A program made the translations under genes and the position numbers. Positions 12,023 to 24,116 of a stretch of DNA of 64,000 nucleotides are shown in pieces. Source of the DNA: Channallabes apus (Eukaryota; Chordata; Actinopteri; Siluriformes; Clariidae); assembly GCA_030522415.1 (NCBI GenBank), contig CM060126.1, positions 849,333 through 913,332 of the forward strand, written 5' to 3'. Below the pieces are notes generated by a model. It saw nothing but the letters and a program-made list of their open reading frames with translations, ran no database searches and had not been told where the DNA came from. Numbering within the stretch: the first letter of the stretch is position 1; each line of letters starts with the position of its first letter.

Positions 12023-12089
12023 GCAGGTGAGATGATTTCGGAAGCTCCACCTGCGGTAATGGTGAGGAAGTGAGTGCTCGGTGAATACA

Positions 12090-12283
12090 CAACCCCCCCG
12101 GGGCCTCATTATTGTCCTCGCGCGCATCACCGAGCTGCAGCTTAATTAATGAATCGCCGTCCGGCGCGCGCGCGATGAGCTAATAACGGAGCCGGTTAGC
12201 GCCTCGTGATTAACTGCAAACAGGTCATGATCGAGGCCCATTCTCACGGAGCGGATGAGGGCGCGAGAGGGTGTGAAAACGCC

Positions 12284-12316
<33 letters not shown>

Positions 12317-12360
12317 CCGCCCTCGCGCACATTAATGGAGAAACCCTGCATGCGCGCGCA
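12090..12360. promoter_or_regulatory. GC-rich block with homeodomain-core sites (candidate enhancer)
   Basis: Apart from a CA array at 12287-12315, the block is free of recognisable repeats and is rich in CpG. It contains several TAAT/ATTA cores: ttaattaatgaat near 12142, gctaataacgg near 12179, tgattaact near 12208 and cattaatgg near 12330. It lies 4.6-4.8 kb upstream of the chordin start. Regulatory activity is inferred; I cannot test conservation. Confidence 0.3.
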
Positions 12361-12791
12361 CTAACGGTACACTGTCAGGTCAATCTGGAAAACACTTACA
12401 CACACACACACACACTCACTCACACACTCACTCACACACACACACACACTCACACACCTCGCAGTGCCATTTGCGTGTGTATATTGTGATGGAGAGCTGA
12501 ATGGACACCTAACGGCTCCGTTTCGGTCTCACATGTCTGTTTAGTCTCACACACTCACACACACTCACACACACACAGGTGTTAATACAACGAGAGTGTG
12601 AGAAAGCACACACACACACACAGGCGATGATGGAGGACAAATACAACAGAAGTTGATGTGCGAAGTAATAAGAGTTCCTCTAACATTCATGTCAGGGTTC
12701 CGGAACTTCTCCAGCACATGGAGACACTTCTAATGTTCTCAGAGTTCCATCAGTAAGAGAACCCAAAGTCTCTGAAAGTCGGATTACTCAC

Positions 12792-13038
12792 ACATCTCTG
12801 TCTTCAGGACTGTCCTGTGTCGTGTCTCTGGAGGTCCTCCTGATGGTCCAGTGTCCAGTCCCTGTCCACAAACTCTCTGAACATAAACCTCCAGCGCAGA
12901 GTCCCTCACCAAGTGTGAGATGATTTCCCCTGCATGCTTTCTCAGGATGTACTCTCTGAAGTTCTCCTGTGAGCGCTTCCTACAGTAACACTCACCCAAG
13001 GAACCCAAGAAACCAAAGCAGCAGCAGAGCAGAACAAC
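12792..13038 (-). CDS. Exon of an unrecognised, possibly secreted protein
   Basis: Minus-strand exon with an acceptor (tattgtctccag) just before 13038. It ends either at a donor (gtgagt at 12791-12786) after 82 codons plus one base, or at an in-frame TAA at 12786-12784. The frame opens VVLLCCCFGFLGSLG, like a signal-peptide core, then continues with ECYCRKR, a charged helix-prone stretch (REYILRKHAGEIISHLVRD) and QRVCGQG. No ATG lies in the exon, so a short first coding exon would be needed; I could not find it. It is head-to-head with chordin, about 3.9 kb away, where mammals carry THPO. A diverged helical cytokine is therefore possible, but the residues do not show a THPO signature. It could also be a chance open frame. 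Confidence 0.35.
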
Positions 13039-13263
13039 CTGGAGACAATATACTGTTGAAATACTGTAAATAATGCTAATACATTAAAAAAAGCTAAACA
13101 TTTAATTTCTTATGTTGGAATTATTATGGATTTATATTTACAGGCTTTATTCATATGGTTCTTATATATCTTGTAGTTTATTTTTGTTCTTAGCATTGCT
13201 TCACTGATCAGTTCTTACATTATCCTGTGTATTCTGACTGTATGTAAGATCCATAATATTAAA

Positions 13264-13328
13264 CATACACCGCTTCTGGATATCTGGCGTTTCTTTCGGG
13301 ATCAATATCTATCTATCTATCTATCTGT
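13264..13328 (+). repeat. LINE 3' tail with (ATCT)n
   Basis: The segment 'tttctttcgggatcaat' followed by (ATCT)n is the end of an L2-type LINE. The reverse orientation of a similar GATA-tailed end occurs at 50490-50560. Confidence 0.6.
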
Positions 13329-13330
13329 AT

Positions 13331-13737
13331 AAGGTATCCAGATATTTTTTTACATATAAATAAAATTAAATTAACAAATAAGACGTAATAAAATAATGTA
13401 AATTTGGTATGTAGTAATTTCTTATTTTTGAACTAAAGGAAATAATACAGAGCATCTGATTTAAAAAACAGTAAACACTGCAAATAAATAAATGAATATT
13501 GGAGGGATATTACAACATTGTGTTAATTAATGAAAGTTTTTTCTCAGTGCAGGGTTAAGGATTAGAATACACTACAGGGCAATACCCCCCCCCCCCCCCC
13601 CCCCCGACACCATGGGGGGGAAACACAAGATAATTGACAAAGTTCTTTACAAACCACATTGTTACACTACACACACCACATCTGTTTAAGAGTGAACTGT
13701 TACTTGTGAATTAAAGGGAAAGTGTAAAGCTGAACGT

Positions 13738-13778
<41 letters not shown>

Positions 13779-14416
13779 CAACAGCAACAAAACAGACATT
13801 TCTGAAAACTGGAAAAACAATGAATGAACAGAGGAGAGGAGGAGAAACAAACGTCAGCAATAATCACTGATTTAATTGTTGGATAGTTTGATTTTTGCTC
13901 TTAATTACTATTTCTAATGTTTTGTGTTGAATTCACTGTTCCAGCCTGTTTTTATGCCGTGTGTAGAGCACGGAGTCACACACATCACACGCTTAACACC
14001 AGTTTATCCCAAATAATTTCAACCTGACAAACGTTTCCAGATCTACATTTTGTGTTCAGTTTTTGTGTTTAGTTTTTTGAGTCTCTTCATGGCACAAGTG
14101 TGTGTTACTTTCTGCTGATGTCTTTGTTAAACCTGTTCTCTCCCATTAGGGTTTGTCCGTGTAACATCACATCCATGATCCAGGGTGTGTTCAGGGTGTA
14201 AATGATTATAGGAAGTTTGAAAATGTGTGTTTTCCAGATCAATAGATCACATGAAAGCGTATGCAAATTAGTTCACTGATACTAAAACTTGTACAAATGC
14301 CACATCCATAAGGCTGGTGCTATATATATATATATAAATATAAATATATATAAAATGCAAAAAGTTGTCCGTCACGTCATCTGATATATGACCGACTTTT
14401 TAAAAAGGACAACACG

Positions 14417-14469
<53 letters not shown>

Positions 14470-15056
14470 CCACCCCTTGTTCCCGCTGGTGGTGATTGTT
14501 GCTCTTGGTGGGGTACTTGTTGCCCCCCTGGCGGAGTTTATTGCCCGGTTCCTTTATCATTTAGCGAGGTATTCTCTGCTCTGTGTTTAGCATCTGCATG
14601 GACTGGAGGTTCCGGAACCGAGCGCGAGACACAGACCCCTCCGATCCACAACAAAAAAAACCTTCTGCCCCTGTTGCCCCCGCTCCTGCGCGCGTGCTCG
14701 TCCCTCCCGGGGTGTTTACAGCTCCGTTATTTCATTTTATGATTTAACTATTCCATTATTCCGTTAAGAGAGAGAGAGAGAGAGAGAGAGAATGAAGGGG
14801 TGAAGACAGAGAAGGGGGAAATTACCATGCACCCCAACGTCCCCCCCCCCCGCGCACGCACACACACACAGAGAGCTCCAAATCACAGCTGAAGCGAGCT
14901 TCTAATGTTCGAATCCCCCCCCCCCCCCCCCCCAAAAAAAAACCCTAATGGGACTTAGTTATTAACCTAGTTAACCCAGTGTAAGTACTGTATGTATCCA
15001 GTGTTACATAAGAGCATCTGCCAAATGCCTAAAGGTAAATGTAATCACATACACCT

Positions 15057-15097
<41 letters not shown>

Positions 15098-15675
15098 GAA
15101 ACAGTTTATTACAGACACAAAATGTAAGAAAGTAGAAAAATAAAACACATGTTTAAAAAAATATTTATGCAAGATTGAGAGAAGGGTAGAAAGTGTTCTA
15201 GTTCCTGGAAAATAGTATAATAAGCAAAAAGATATTTTGTTAAAAATAATCATCATTGTATAATAGACTGAGCTTCCGAAATATATTTTATAATAATAGT
15301 CATAAATAAAAGGTCTAAAGATAATGTAAAGAAAAAAGTTCACCATTTTGACCGATGCATGCTTCAAGTAGCATTTTTAAAAATACTAAAGTAGCAACTT
15401 TAACTTACTTTAACATTTTCTCCCCAATTTTAGAAAACATTTATTTAAAAAAAAGAGGTTTATTATCCCATATCAATATTTTTATTGATAAAAAAAACTA
15501 TTAGATGATTTGTTTAACATCTAATGATTATTATAACACACACTTTCTGGGTTTCTGGGTGGTTTTCTAATAAACTAAAAAGTTTTTTTTTTTTTTAATA
15601 AAATTTTAAAGGAGCTCGATAATTATTAAAGGTATATTATAGAGATCTAGATAACAACACAGATAACATCACTTT

Positions 15676-15728
<53 letters not shown>

Positions 15729-16170
15729 GTGTTCAAATTCAAAAGACGTCTCATGAATATTAATAGCCGTTTTGGATAAAGGAAGTTAGCAGGAACACAC
15801 TCATTCACAGAAACATCATGTGTGTGAATGATTTCCTCTCCTGCCCAGTGTGTGTGTGTGTGTGTGTGTTTGAAGTAATGAAGTGATGATGAGCTGTAGT
15901 TTATGAGGGACTTTTCAAAAGATTGAGATATATTTTTTATCTTAAACAGGGTTAATCACTTCCCAAAGAACAAACAGAGAAACTAATAGAAAGCTCTTTG
16001 AAGCGTTTGTTCTCCTGATGGAAAGCATTTATCATCACATTGACACAGAGGAGCTTTTTATGGTGATGTTGGTGATGATGATGATGAGCTTTCTCCTCAC
16101 ACGTTCATGCCAGTGAAACCTCAGGAGAAAGTCTTTACATGAACACTTTGCTGAATTTACAGCTTCATGC

Positions 16171-16224
<54 letters not shown>

Positions 16225-16469
16225 CCTGCTGTTGTTGTTATTATTATTAGGAGTATTGTGCTTGTGATTAGGATGTGAGTGATGAGAAGTTCAGGCAGGA
16301 GCTAAAAACACAACGTAAAAATCTTCAGGGAGAAAAAAAATAAGAAAGACCTAAAAAAGAAATGAGAGAGAGAGAGAGAGAGAGGGGAAGAAAAGGAAAA
16401 GGAAAATAATGAGTGTAAACTACTTTAATTACTATAACAATATAACTATAATAATTATGATTATTATTC

Positions 16470-16511
<42 letters not shown>

Positions 16512-16620
16512 GTGTTAAAGGTGCGCGCGCGCTCACACACACACACACACACGAACACACCAGGTAAAGAGTTCATGAGCTCGGTCCTGCCCCCAGCCCC
16601 CCCCCCCCCCCTCCTCTCCC
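13331..16620. other. Gene-free, simple-repeat-rich region upstream of chordin
   Basis: Holds poly-C (13587-13605, 14917-14933), (CA)n (13741-13777), TA-rich runs (14321-14350), (CT)n (14417-14468), (GA)n (14769-14791 and 15678-15724), (ATT)n (15059-15097 and 16466-16511), (TAA)n (16171-16222) and (GA)n (16364-16384). No exon is convincing. Stretches at 15728-15800 and 15940-16130 are repeat-poor and could be regulatory, but nothing in them is diagnostic. Confidence 0.6.
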
Positions 16621-16932
16621 TTCGATGCTCGTGCGCGCGCCCCCTCTTGCTCCGGTTATAAGCTCGTGAGCGCTCGCGCAGGACGGTCCGGCACGCAGAG
16701 GCTTTGAGCTCTTCACCGTTTTACAGAGTTTGTGGTTTTATTCTGTTTTAGCTCAGACACACACACACACACACACACACTATATCTCTATAGTTTTAGT
16801 GCAGATAGTTTGAGAGCACCGAGGAGGAGGAGGAGGAACATTTATTCTCTCAGCTCTCACAAACTCCCTCTCTCTCTGTGTGTCTCTCTCTCTGCGCTTT
16901 AACCGACTAACGGAGGAGGAGGCGACGGCAGG
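16621..16932 (+). promoter_or_regulatory. chrd promoter and 5' UTR region
   Basis: CpG- and GC-rich sequence leads into the chordin start codon. A TATA-like box, ttataag, lies at 16656-16662, so transcription could begin near 16685-16695. The leader contains a (CA)n array (16757-16780), a GAG-rich run near 16821-16836 and the purine-rich ggaggaggcgacggcagg directly before ATG. The exact start site cannot be read from sequence alone. Confidence 0.45.
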
Positions 16933-17266
16933 ATGGAGAGTGTGCGCGTGCTGCTGGTCGCCGTGATGTCGGTGCTGCTGAGCTGCGCGCGCTTACCGTC
17001 GGCGGAGGCCTCGCGCATGAAGTCCGGGGCGCCGCTGCCCATCCAGCCCGAGAGAGAGATGGTACCGTCCAAAGGAGTGTCCGGTAAGTGCTGCAGAGAG
17101 AGTATCATTAACCCTCTCACACACACACACACACACATAAACACACACACACACGGCTCGGGGTTCAGATAGTCAGGAGTGTAAACGCAGTCCAGCTCGG
17201 AGATGGAGCAACTCTCTCCCTCTCTCTCTCTCTCTCCCTCTATCTCTCCCTCTCTCTCTCTCTCTA

Positions 17267-17300
<34 letters not shown>

Positions 17301-17753
17301 CTCTGTCTCTCAAAACCTCTGAACTTCTCCAGGAGCCGCACGAGGGGCCCGAACTCACTGCAGCTCTCATTAAAACTCAGCTTCCGGAACACTGTTAATA
17401 ATAATAATAATAATCATAATAATAAACAACAACAACAACAAAAAAAGAAAAGCCAAAAGTTTCTTGGAAGATCTTGCACAGGATGTGTGTGTGTGTGTGT
17501 GTGTGTGTGATGTGTGTGAGTGATGTGTGTGTGTATGTGTGTGTGATGTGTGTGTGTGAAGCTCCTCCAGGACCCCGAGCAGCTCCAAAAACAGCCCTCA
17601 GAGTTTAAATACAGTGATTTTTATTAGAGCATTAAAACCGCATCAGCTCCAAACAAGAAGCTTCTGGAAGATCTTTAAACCTCAAGTGTTCCACCAGCAG
17701 GAGCTCATCCAGCTGCACTATTATTACTATTATTATTACTATTATTACTATAG

Positions 17754-17788
<35 letters not shown>

Positions 17789-18009
17789 GTTTCTATTATT
17801 ATTATTATGTCCTCTTTTTGGAGAGTGCACTAGTTAGGGTGTGTGTGTGTGTGTGTGAGAATAATCGGTGCGACGCGCTCGTGAGCGTGACGCGTTTGCG
17901 TTTTGCGTGCGCGAGCCGCCGGGTTCACACGAGTTCACTCCGGTCTCACGAGACTCCGAAATGTTCTTCATCTGAACCAAAAAACCGACCAACAAAACAA
18001 AGCTGTGAG

Positions 18010-18043
<34 letters not shown>

Positions 18044-18367
18044 CGTGTCGGAAATGTTACTCTTTCTTTCTTTTAATAACACGGATAAAGATGGAGAAGA
18101 AGATGATGATGATGATGATTTTGAAGATGATGATGGTGATGGTTTTGATTATGATGATGATCATATGATGAAGGGTTTTCTATGTAAAATGATCAATATG
18201 ATGATGATAAAGATGATATTTTGTTGTTGATGATGATGATGATGATGATGATGGTTGCAGGATGCTCATTCGGCGGGAGGTTCTACTCTCTGGAGGACAT
18301 GTGGCATCCTGACCTCGGCGATCCTTTCGGTGTGATGCACTGCGTCATGTGTCATTGTGAAACGGTA

Positions 18368-18418
<51 letters not shown>

Positions 18419-18829
18419 CACCCCATTTCACATATTCCATTGATTCATTTCTAAAGCTTGCACAAAAGAATCCCAGTTTGAAAGGTTGTATAATGTGTGT
18501 GTGTGTGTGTGTGTGTGTAGCAGAAGAGCCGACGTGGAAAAGTCTTCGGTAAAGTGAGCTGTAAGAACATAAAGCAGGACTGTCCCGAACCTAACTGTGA
18601 CGAACCGGTCCTGCTGCCTGGACACTGCTGTAAAACATGTCCTAAAGGTACAACACACACACACACACACACACATACACACACACCACACACACATACA
18701 CACACACATACACACACACACACAGCTGACAAAGTGTATGTTTTCTTATGAACGGCGAATGAATGGAAAGTGTTTGGAGGGCCCTGTCATGGACAGTGTT
18801 TGTGTTTCTGTGGAAAAAGTATGTGTGTG

Positions 18830-18863
<34 letters not shown>

Positions 18864-19038
18864 CTTGTGTGTGTGTGTGCGTGTGTGTGTGTGTGTGTGT
18901 GCTTGTGTGTGTGTGTTTTGGGAAAATTCCGGGCTGTGATGAAGGGATGGACAGATGAAGTGAGAGAGAAGCCAAGTGCTTGTGCTGTATTTACAATAAT
19001 GTTAAACCATTTACTTCCAAGTCTCATTTGCTCCGTGT

Positions 19039-19077
<39 letters not shown>

Positions 19078-19238
19078 TCCAGGTGAATCAGACAGGAAGT
19101 CCACTGAGACGCTCTTCGACGGGTTTGAGTTTTTCCAGGAGAAAGACGATGACCTGCACAAGTCCTACAACGACAGATCGTATCTCAGCTCCGAGCACAT
19201 GAGCGGGGGAGACAGCAAGACAGGTAATGCACACAGAG

Positions 19239-19271
<33 letters not shown>

Positions 19272-19420
19272 TGAGCACGCTTTAACAGGATGTTGTGTGT
19301 AGATTTCGTGGCGCTGCTGACCGGCGTGACCGACTCGTGGTTACCGAGTTCCAGTGGAGCCGCACGAGCTCGCTTCACTCTGACCAAGACCAACCTCGGC
19401 TTCTCCATCACATATCAGAG

Positions 19421-19460
<40 letters not shown>

Positions 19461-20141
19461 AATATGCATAACTTATTATTCATATTACTCCCACATTTCC
19501 ACCACATTTGTCTTTTAATGTGTAATATACAGTATATCTACATATATACCATTAGTATAATATATGTACAAAGAAAAAATCTAGTTATATGCAAATAATG
19601 ACAAACATGAATAAGCAAATTAAAATATTAAAATCTAAGCAGGTTACTAATTAATAAATTAAATAATTAGTGGAATAAATGTCTTTCTACTGTAATAGTT
19701 TATTTCTAGTATGTTAATAGTTATATGCTGTATCATACAGTTCATGTTTCTTATAACACAAAACATCCTCAAAAAATAAATAATCAGCATAAATTTGCAT
19801 TTCGAACACAATTCTAATGAATAAATATTAATTGATGACTGTCTGTGTTTCAGGATGAACCGGCCGAGTGTCATTCTGTTTCTCGACTCGGAGGGAAACA
19901 CAGCGTTCGAGTTCAGAGTCCCACGAGGCGACTCAGACATGGTGAGTGTGTGTGTGTGTGTATGAGGCCAAAGTAAACCCCCAACTACTGTAACTCCTAT
20001 ATTATCCAAACACTGCCAAGTCTGCTTAGACATGTGTGTGTGTGTGTGTACGGAAAGAGAACACCATGCTTGTCTGATGTCACTGCTAGTTCTAATGTTA
20101 TGCTGACTAAATATTTGTTTAAAGCCTACAGACACTTACTT

Positions 20142-20187
<46 letters not shown>

Positions 20188-20314
20188 ACACAGATGAGAG
20201 TTTCATAAGTGGAAAGTGAAACGCGGTAAAAAGTTGTTTACCAGTTTTTTTTTTTTTGTTTTTTTTCTGCTTTGTGGGATTTTTTTGTCATTTGCTAACT
20301 TGGAAAACTTTTTT

Positions 20315-20351
<37 letters not shown>

Positions 20352-20757
20352 CTGTGGTGTCTGGAGGAACCTGCCCAAGTCTCACATGCGGCAGCTTCAG
20401 GACGAGCAGCTGCGCGTGTCCATGATGGTGACGGACGGCAGGCGAGACGAGATTCAGGGCAAAATCATCAAACACAGGGCTCTGTTCGCTGGTCAGTGCT
20501 CATTTACATATATTTAAATATTCATGAGATCAGTAACATTATGCCGTCAGTGTTCAAGGCTCGAGCTGTGCAACGCTGTGATATTAAAGTGTCGGTGTGT
20601 TTTTGGGTTCTCAGAGACGTTCAGCGCCACGCTGACCTCGGAAGAGGAGAACTCTGGGATGGGAGGAATCGCCATGGCGACGCTGAGTGACACAGAGAAC
20701 AATCTGCACTTCGTCCTGATCCTGAGGGGCGTCGCCCAGGCTGCAGAGAGCGGTGAG

Positions 20758-20792
<35 letters not shown>

Positions 20793-22165
20793 CACTTCTC
20801 ATCCAGTTCTTCAACAAAAAATAACTTTTCTTTTCTTGCTTAGCGACGGCGCTCGTGCCCGTCCGCGTCAGACTGCAGTATCGACAGCACACGCTGCGAG
20901 AGATCCATGCTAACGTCACTGCTAATGTGAGTGCACACACACACACACACGCACACACTCTTGCACGCTCACACACCTTCTACACATCTTCTTTGTATGA
21001 GGTTTTACAGAGGAATAAAAATATCTATTAAATGATGAATAAATAAATAACTAAAGAAATAACATTAAAAACAAATAAACCTACAAATAACTGAAATGTT
21101 CGGGTTGTTTTTTTAAATGCATATTTTGTAAAGAATTTAATGATCATTATAGATATTTGATTGCAAACAATATTCTTTCATATATTTTATGAATGTTATG
21201 CAATTTCAGATATGTGCATACACGATTAATTAAATTACATATAAAACACATTTATTGTAATATTTATGAGCTTCCTATAGCGAACTCGCGCACTTCTGTG
21301 TTTCTGTTAGCTTTTCTTCACCTTTAAGTAATTCCAGACATTCTATAGGACCTCTGAGACGTGTGTATGTGTGTGTGTGTACAGTATGTGTTTTAACATG
21401 TGCGTGTGTGTTTGTGTGTGTATGTGTTTTAACATGTGCGTGTATGTGTATGTGATTTAATGTGTGTGTGTGTGTGTGTGTGTTTCAGGATGCCGACTTC
21501 GCCGAGGTTCTCTCAGACCTGAACAGTCGCGAGCTCTTCTGGCTTTCACGCGGACAGCTGCAGATCGTCGTGGAAACACAGGGTCGTGACCCCATGCACA
21601 TCTCGGGATATATCACCGGCAAGAGATCATGTGACAGTAAGTGTCAATTAAACGGCTTCGACCAATCGCACAGCACTTAGACGAGTCGCTGCAGAGGCGC
21701 TGTTGATGCTGCTGGATAATACATGATCAGCTCATTTCCTAATTAAATGATCAGAAACAGACAGAGATTAAAACTAATTAGCTCATTGGCTAATTGGCTA
21801 AAAAAACATACCAGTTTAACGAGAACGAAAGTCAGCTCAGGAAGTTTTATTTAAGAGCAAACCGCTAATTTATCCTTAGTGCAGCTAGCGAAAGTCTTGC
21901 AAGTGATTCAGCCAGTAATACAAGAATCTCAGCATTCCTCTATAAAGACGTCTGCGGTTCTCTGTGTTCTCGCATCTAGGCGGCTCTCCCAGACTGACTG
22001 AACATTAATTGAAGTGTTTTTAAGTAGAGTTTGTTTAGGCCAAAAGGTCAAAGGTCAAAAATTCAGACGGTCATAAATTGTTGTTGGCTCACACCGCGCA
22101 CACGGCTGACTCCAAGTGCAGAGAAGAAAGTGGTTTTACATGTGTGTGTGTGTGTGTCATTGTGG

Positions 22166-22221
<56 letters not shown>

Positions 22222-23303
22222 GCCGCTTCTGCCAAGGTCGCAGTCTCAAGTGTTCCAAGGCTGTGATTAACAACCTGACGTTATGAGCGGAGAATTCAAA
22301 CAAACTCTCTCTCTCTCTCTCTCACACTCTCCCTATTCCTCCATTCTTCTCTTCAGTCTCAATTTACCCAACATTCCTTCTGCTTGTCCCTCGTTCTTTC
22401 CCATAATTCCCTGGGGTTTACATCATCCTGACTGGCTGGATGAGTTAATTGGAGTTTGATTGCTTTTCCTTGGCTGAGGATTTGAGATGTTGGAGTATGC
22501 TGTGAGAACGAAAAATTGCTTCATCTCGCATGCAAACGCTTTGTCTTTCACTGTACCACACACACACACACACGCAAACACACACACACACACACACACT
22601 CCGGTTTCAATGACGCTTATAATCTTTCTCTCTCTCTCTCTCTCAGCACTACAGAGTGTGATGTCCAGTGGTGATGCTTTGACCCCTGGGAAGACGGGCG
22701 GAGTCGGGTCAGCTGTCTTTCATCTCCATGACAACGGCACGCTTGACTACCAGGTATGAGTTTCTCTCATTTATTAATGGACAGACTTCTTCCTTCCTTT
22801 CGCTTGTGTCACTTTAATATAAATTAATCAATGATTAAATAAATGATTGATTGATTGATTGATTATTGAAACATCGCTTCAGGTCCAGGTGGAGGGCGTG
22901 TCCAGCGCGGTGGTGGCCGTGACCATCGAGATGAAGCCGCGGAGACGGAGCAAGCGCAGCGTGTTGTATGATGTGACGGGCGAGTTTGTGGCGAGCGGGC
23001 GTGGCGGGCGGGCCATCGGGGCGTACGGACGCATGGAGGCGCGGCACATCCACATGCTCCTGCAGAACGAACTGTTCATCAACATCGGAACGACGGAGAA
23101 CCCTGAGGGGGAACTTCGGGGACAGATCCGCATACTGCTGTACAACGGCCTGGAGTCGCACCGGCATGGTAAGAGAGAGAGACAGAAAGAGAGAGAGACA
23201 GATAGAGAGAGAGAGAGAGACAGAAAGAGAGCGAGAGAGACAGAGCAGCACTGCAGTTTACATAAAGGTCCTCCTGTTATATATTACATTCTGACAAACT
23301 CCT

Positions 23304-23337
<34 letters not shown>

Positions 23338-24069
23338 TGCCGTTTCCTCTGGCCGGGCAGTTCGTGTCTCCGCCCGTGAGGACAGGTGCAGGTGGACACG
23401 CCTGGGTGACGGTGGATAAACACTGCCACCTGCACTATGAGATCGTAGTGAACGGTTTGGGGAAAGGCGACGAGGCCGTGATGAACGCTCACCTGCACGG
23501 CCTGGCCGAGATCGGAGAGATGGACGAGTCGGCGCACGCCGGCCCCAAACGCCTCCTCACCGGATTCTACGGAGAACAGGTCAGGGTCCGGACAAGAACC
23601 GCGTGGAACCATGTTTCTCTCATCCTGCTTTACAATTTTCTCTCTCTGATCTTTTGTTCCTTTTCTTTATTCTTTCATCTTTATTTCATGTTATTTTTGT
23701 TATATTTCTATTCCTTCATACCCCTCCCCCCCTCTATCTCTCTTTCTGCTTCTTTCCTTCCCAGCATAAACACTAGAAATATTTCAGGATTGTTGTGTTT
23801 GTTTATATCAGTATAATCATCACAGCTCATTGTTACACAATGTCATTAACGTCTAGTCTATCTCTCTCTCTCTCTGTCTCTCTCTCCCTCTCTCACTGTC
23901 TATCTCTCTCTCTCTCTCCCTCTCTCACTCTCTCTTTCTCTCTCTCCAGGCTCAGGGGGTTTTGAAGGATCTAAGTGTTGAATTGTTGCAGCATTTAGAC
24001 AAAGGCACTGCGTTCATCCAAGTCAGCACCAAGCTCAATCCACGGGGAGAGATTCGAGGCAGAGTGAGT

Positions 24070-24116
<47 letters not shown>

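Noticed and set aside
14599..14755. Short plus-strand frame starting MDWRFRNRARDTD in a GC-rich patch
   Set aside because: About 50 codons, Pro/Ala-rich, no splice partner or family; likely chance.
16899..17150. Minus-strand frame opposite chordin exon 1
   Set aside because: Shadow of the real coding exon and a CA array.
18597..19076. Long open frames of alternating Cys/Val or Thr/His across CA/GT arrays (also near 33811-34102, 52006-52398 and 62418-62841)
   Set aside because: They are translations of dinucleotide repeats with no start, domain or splice support.
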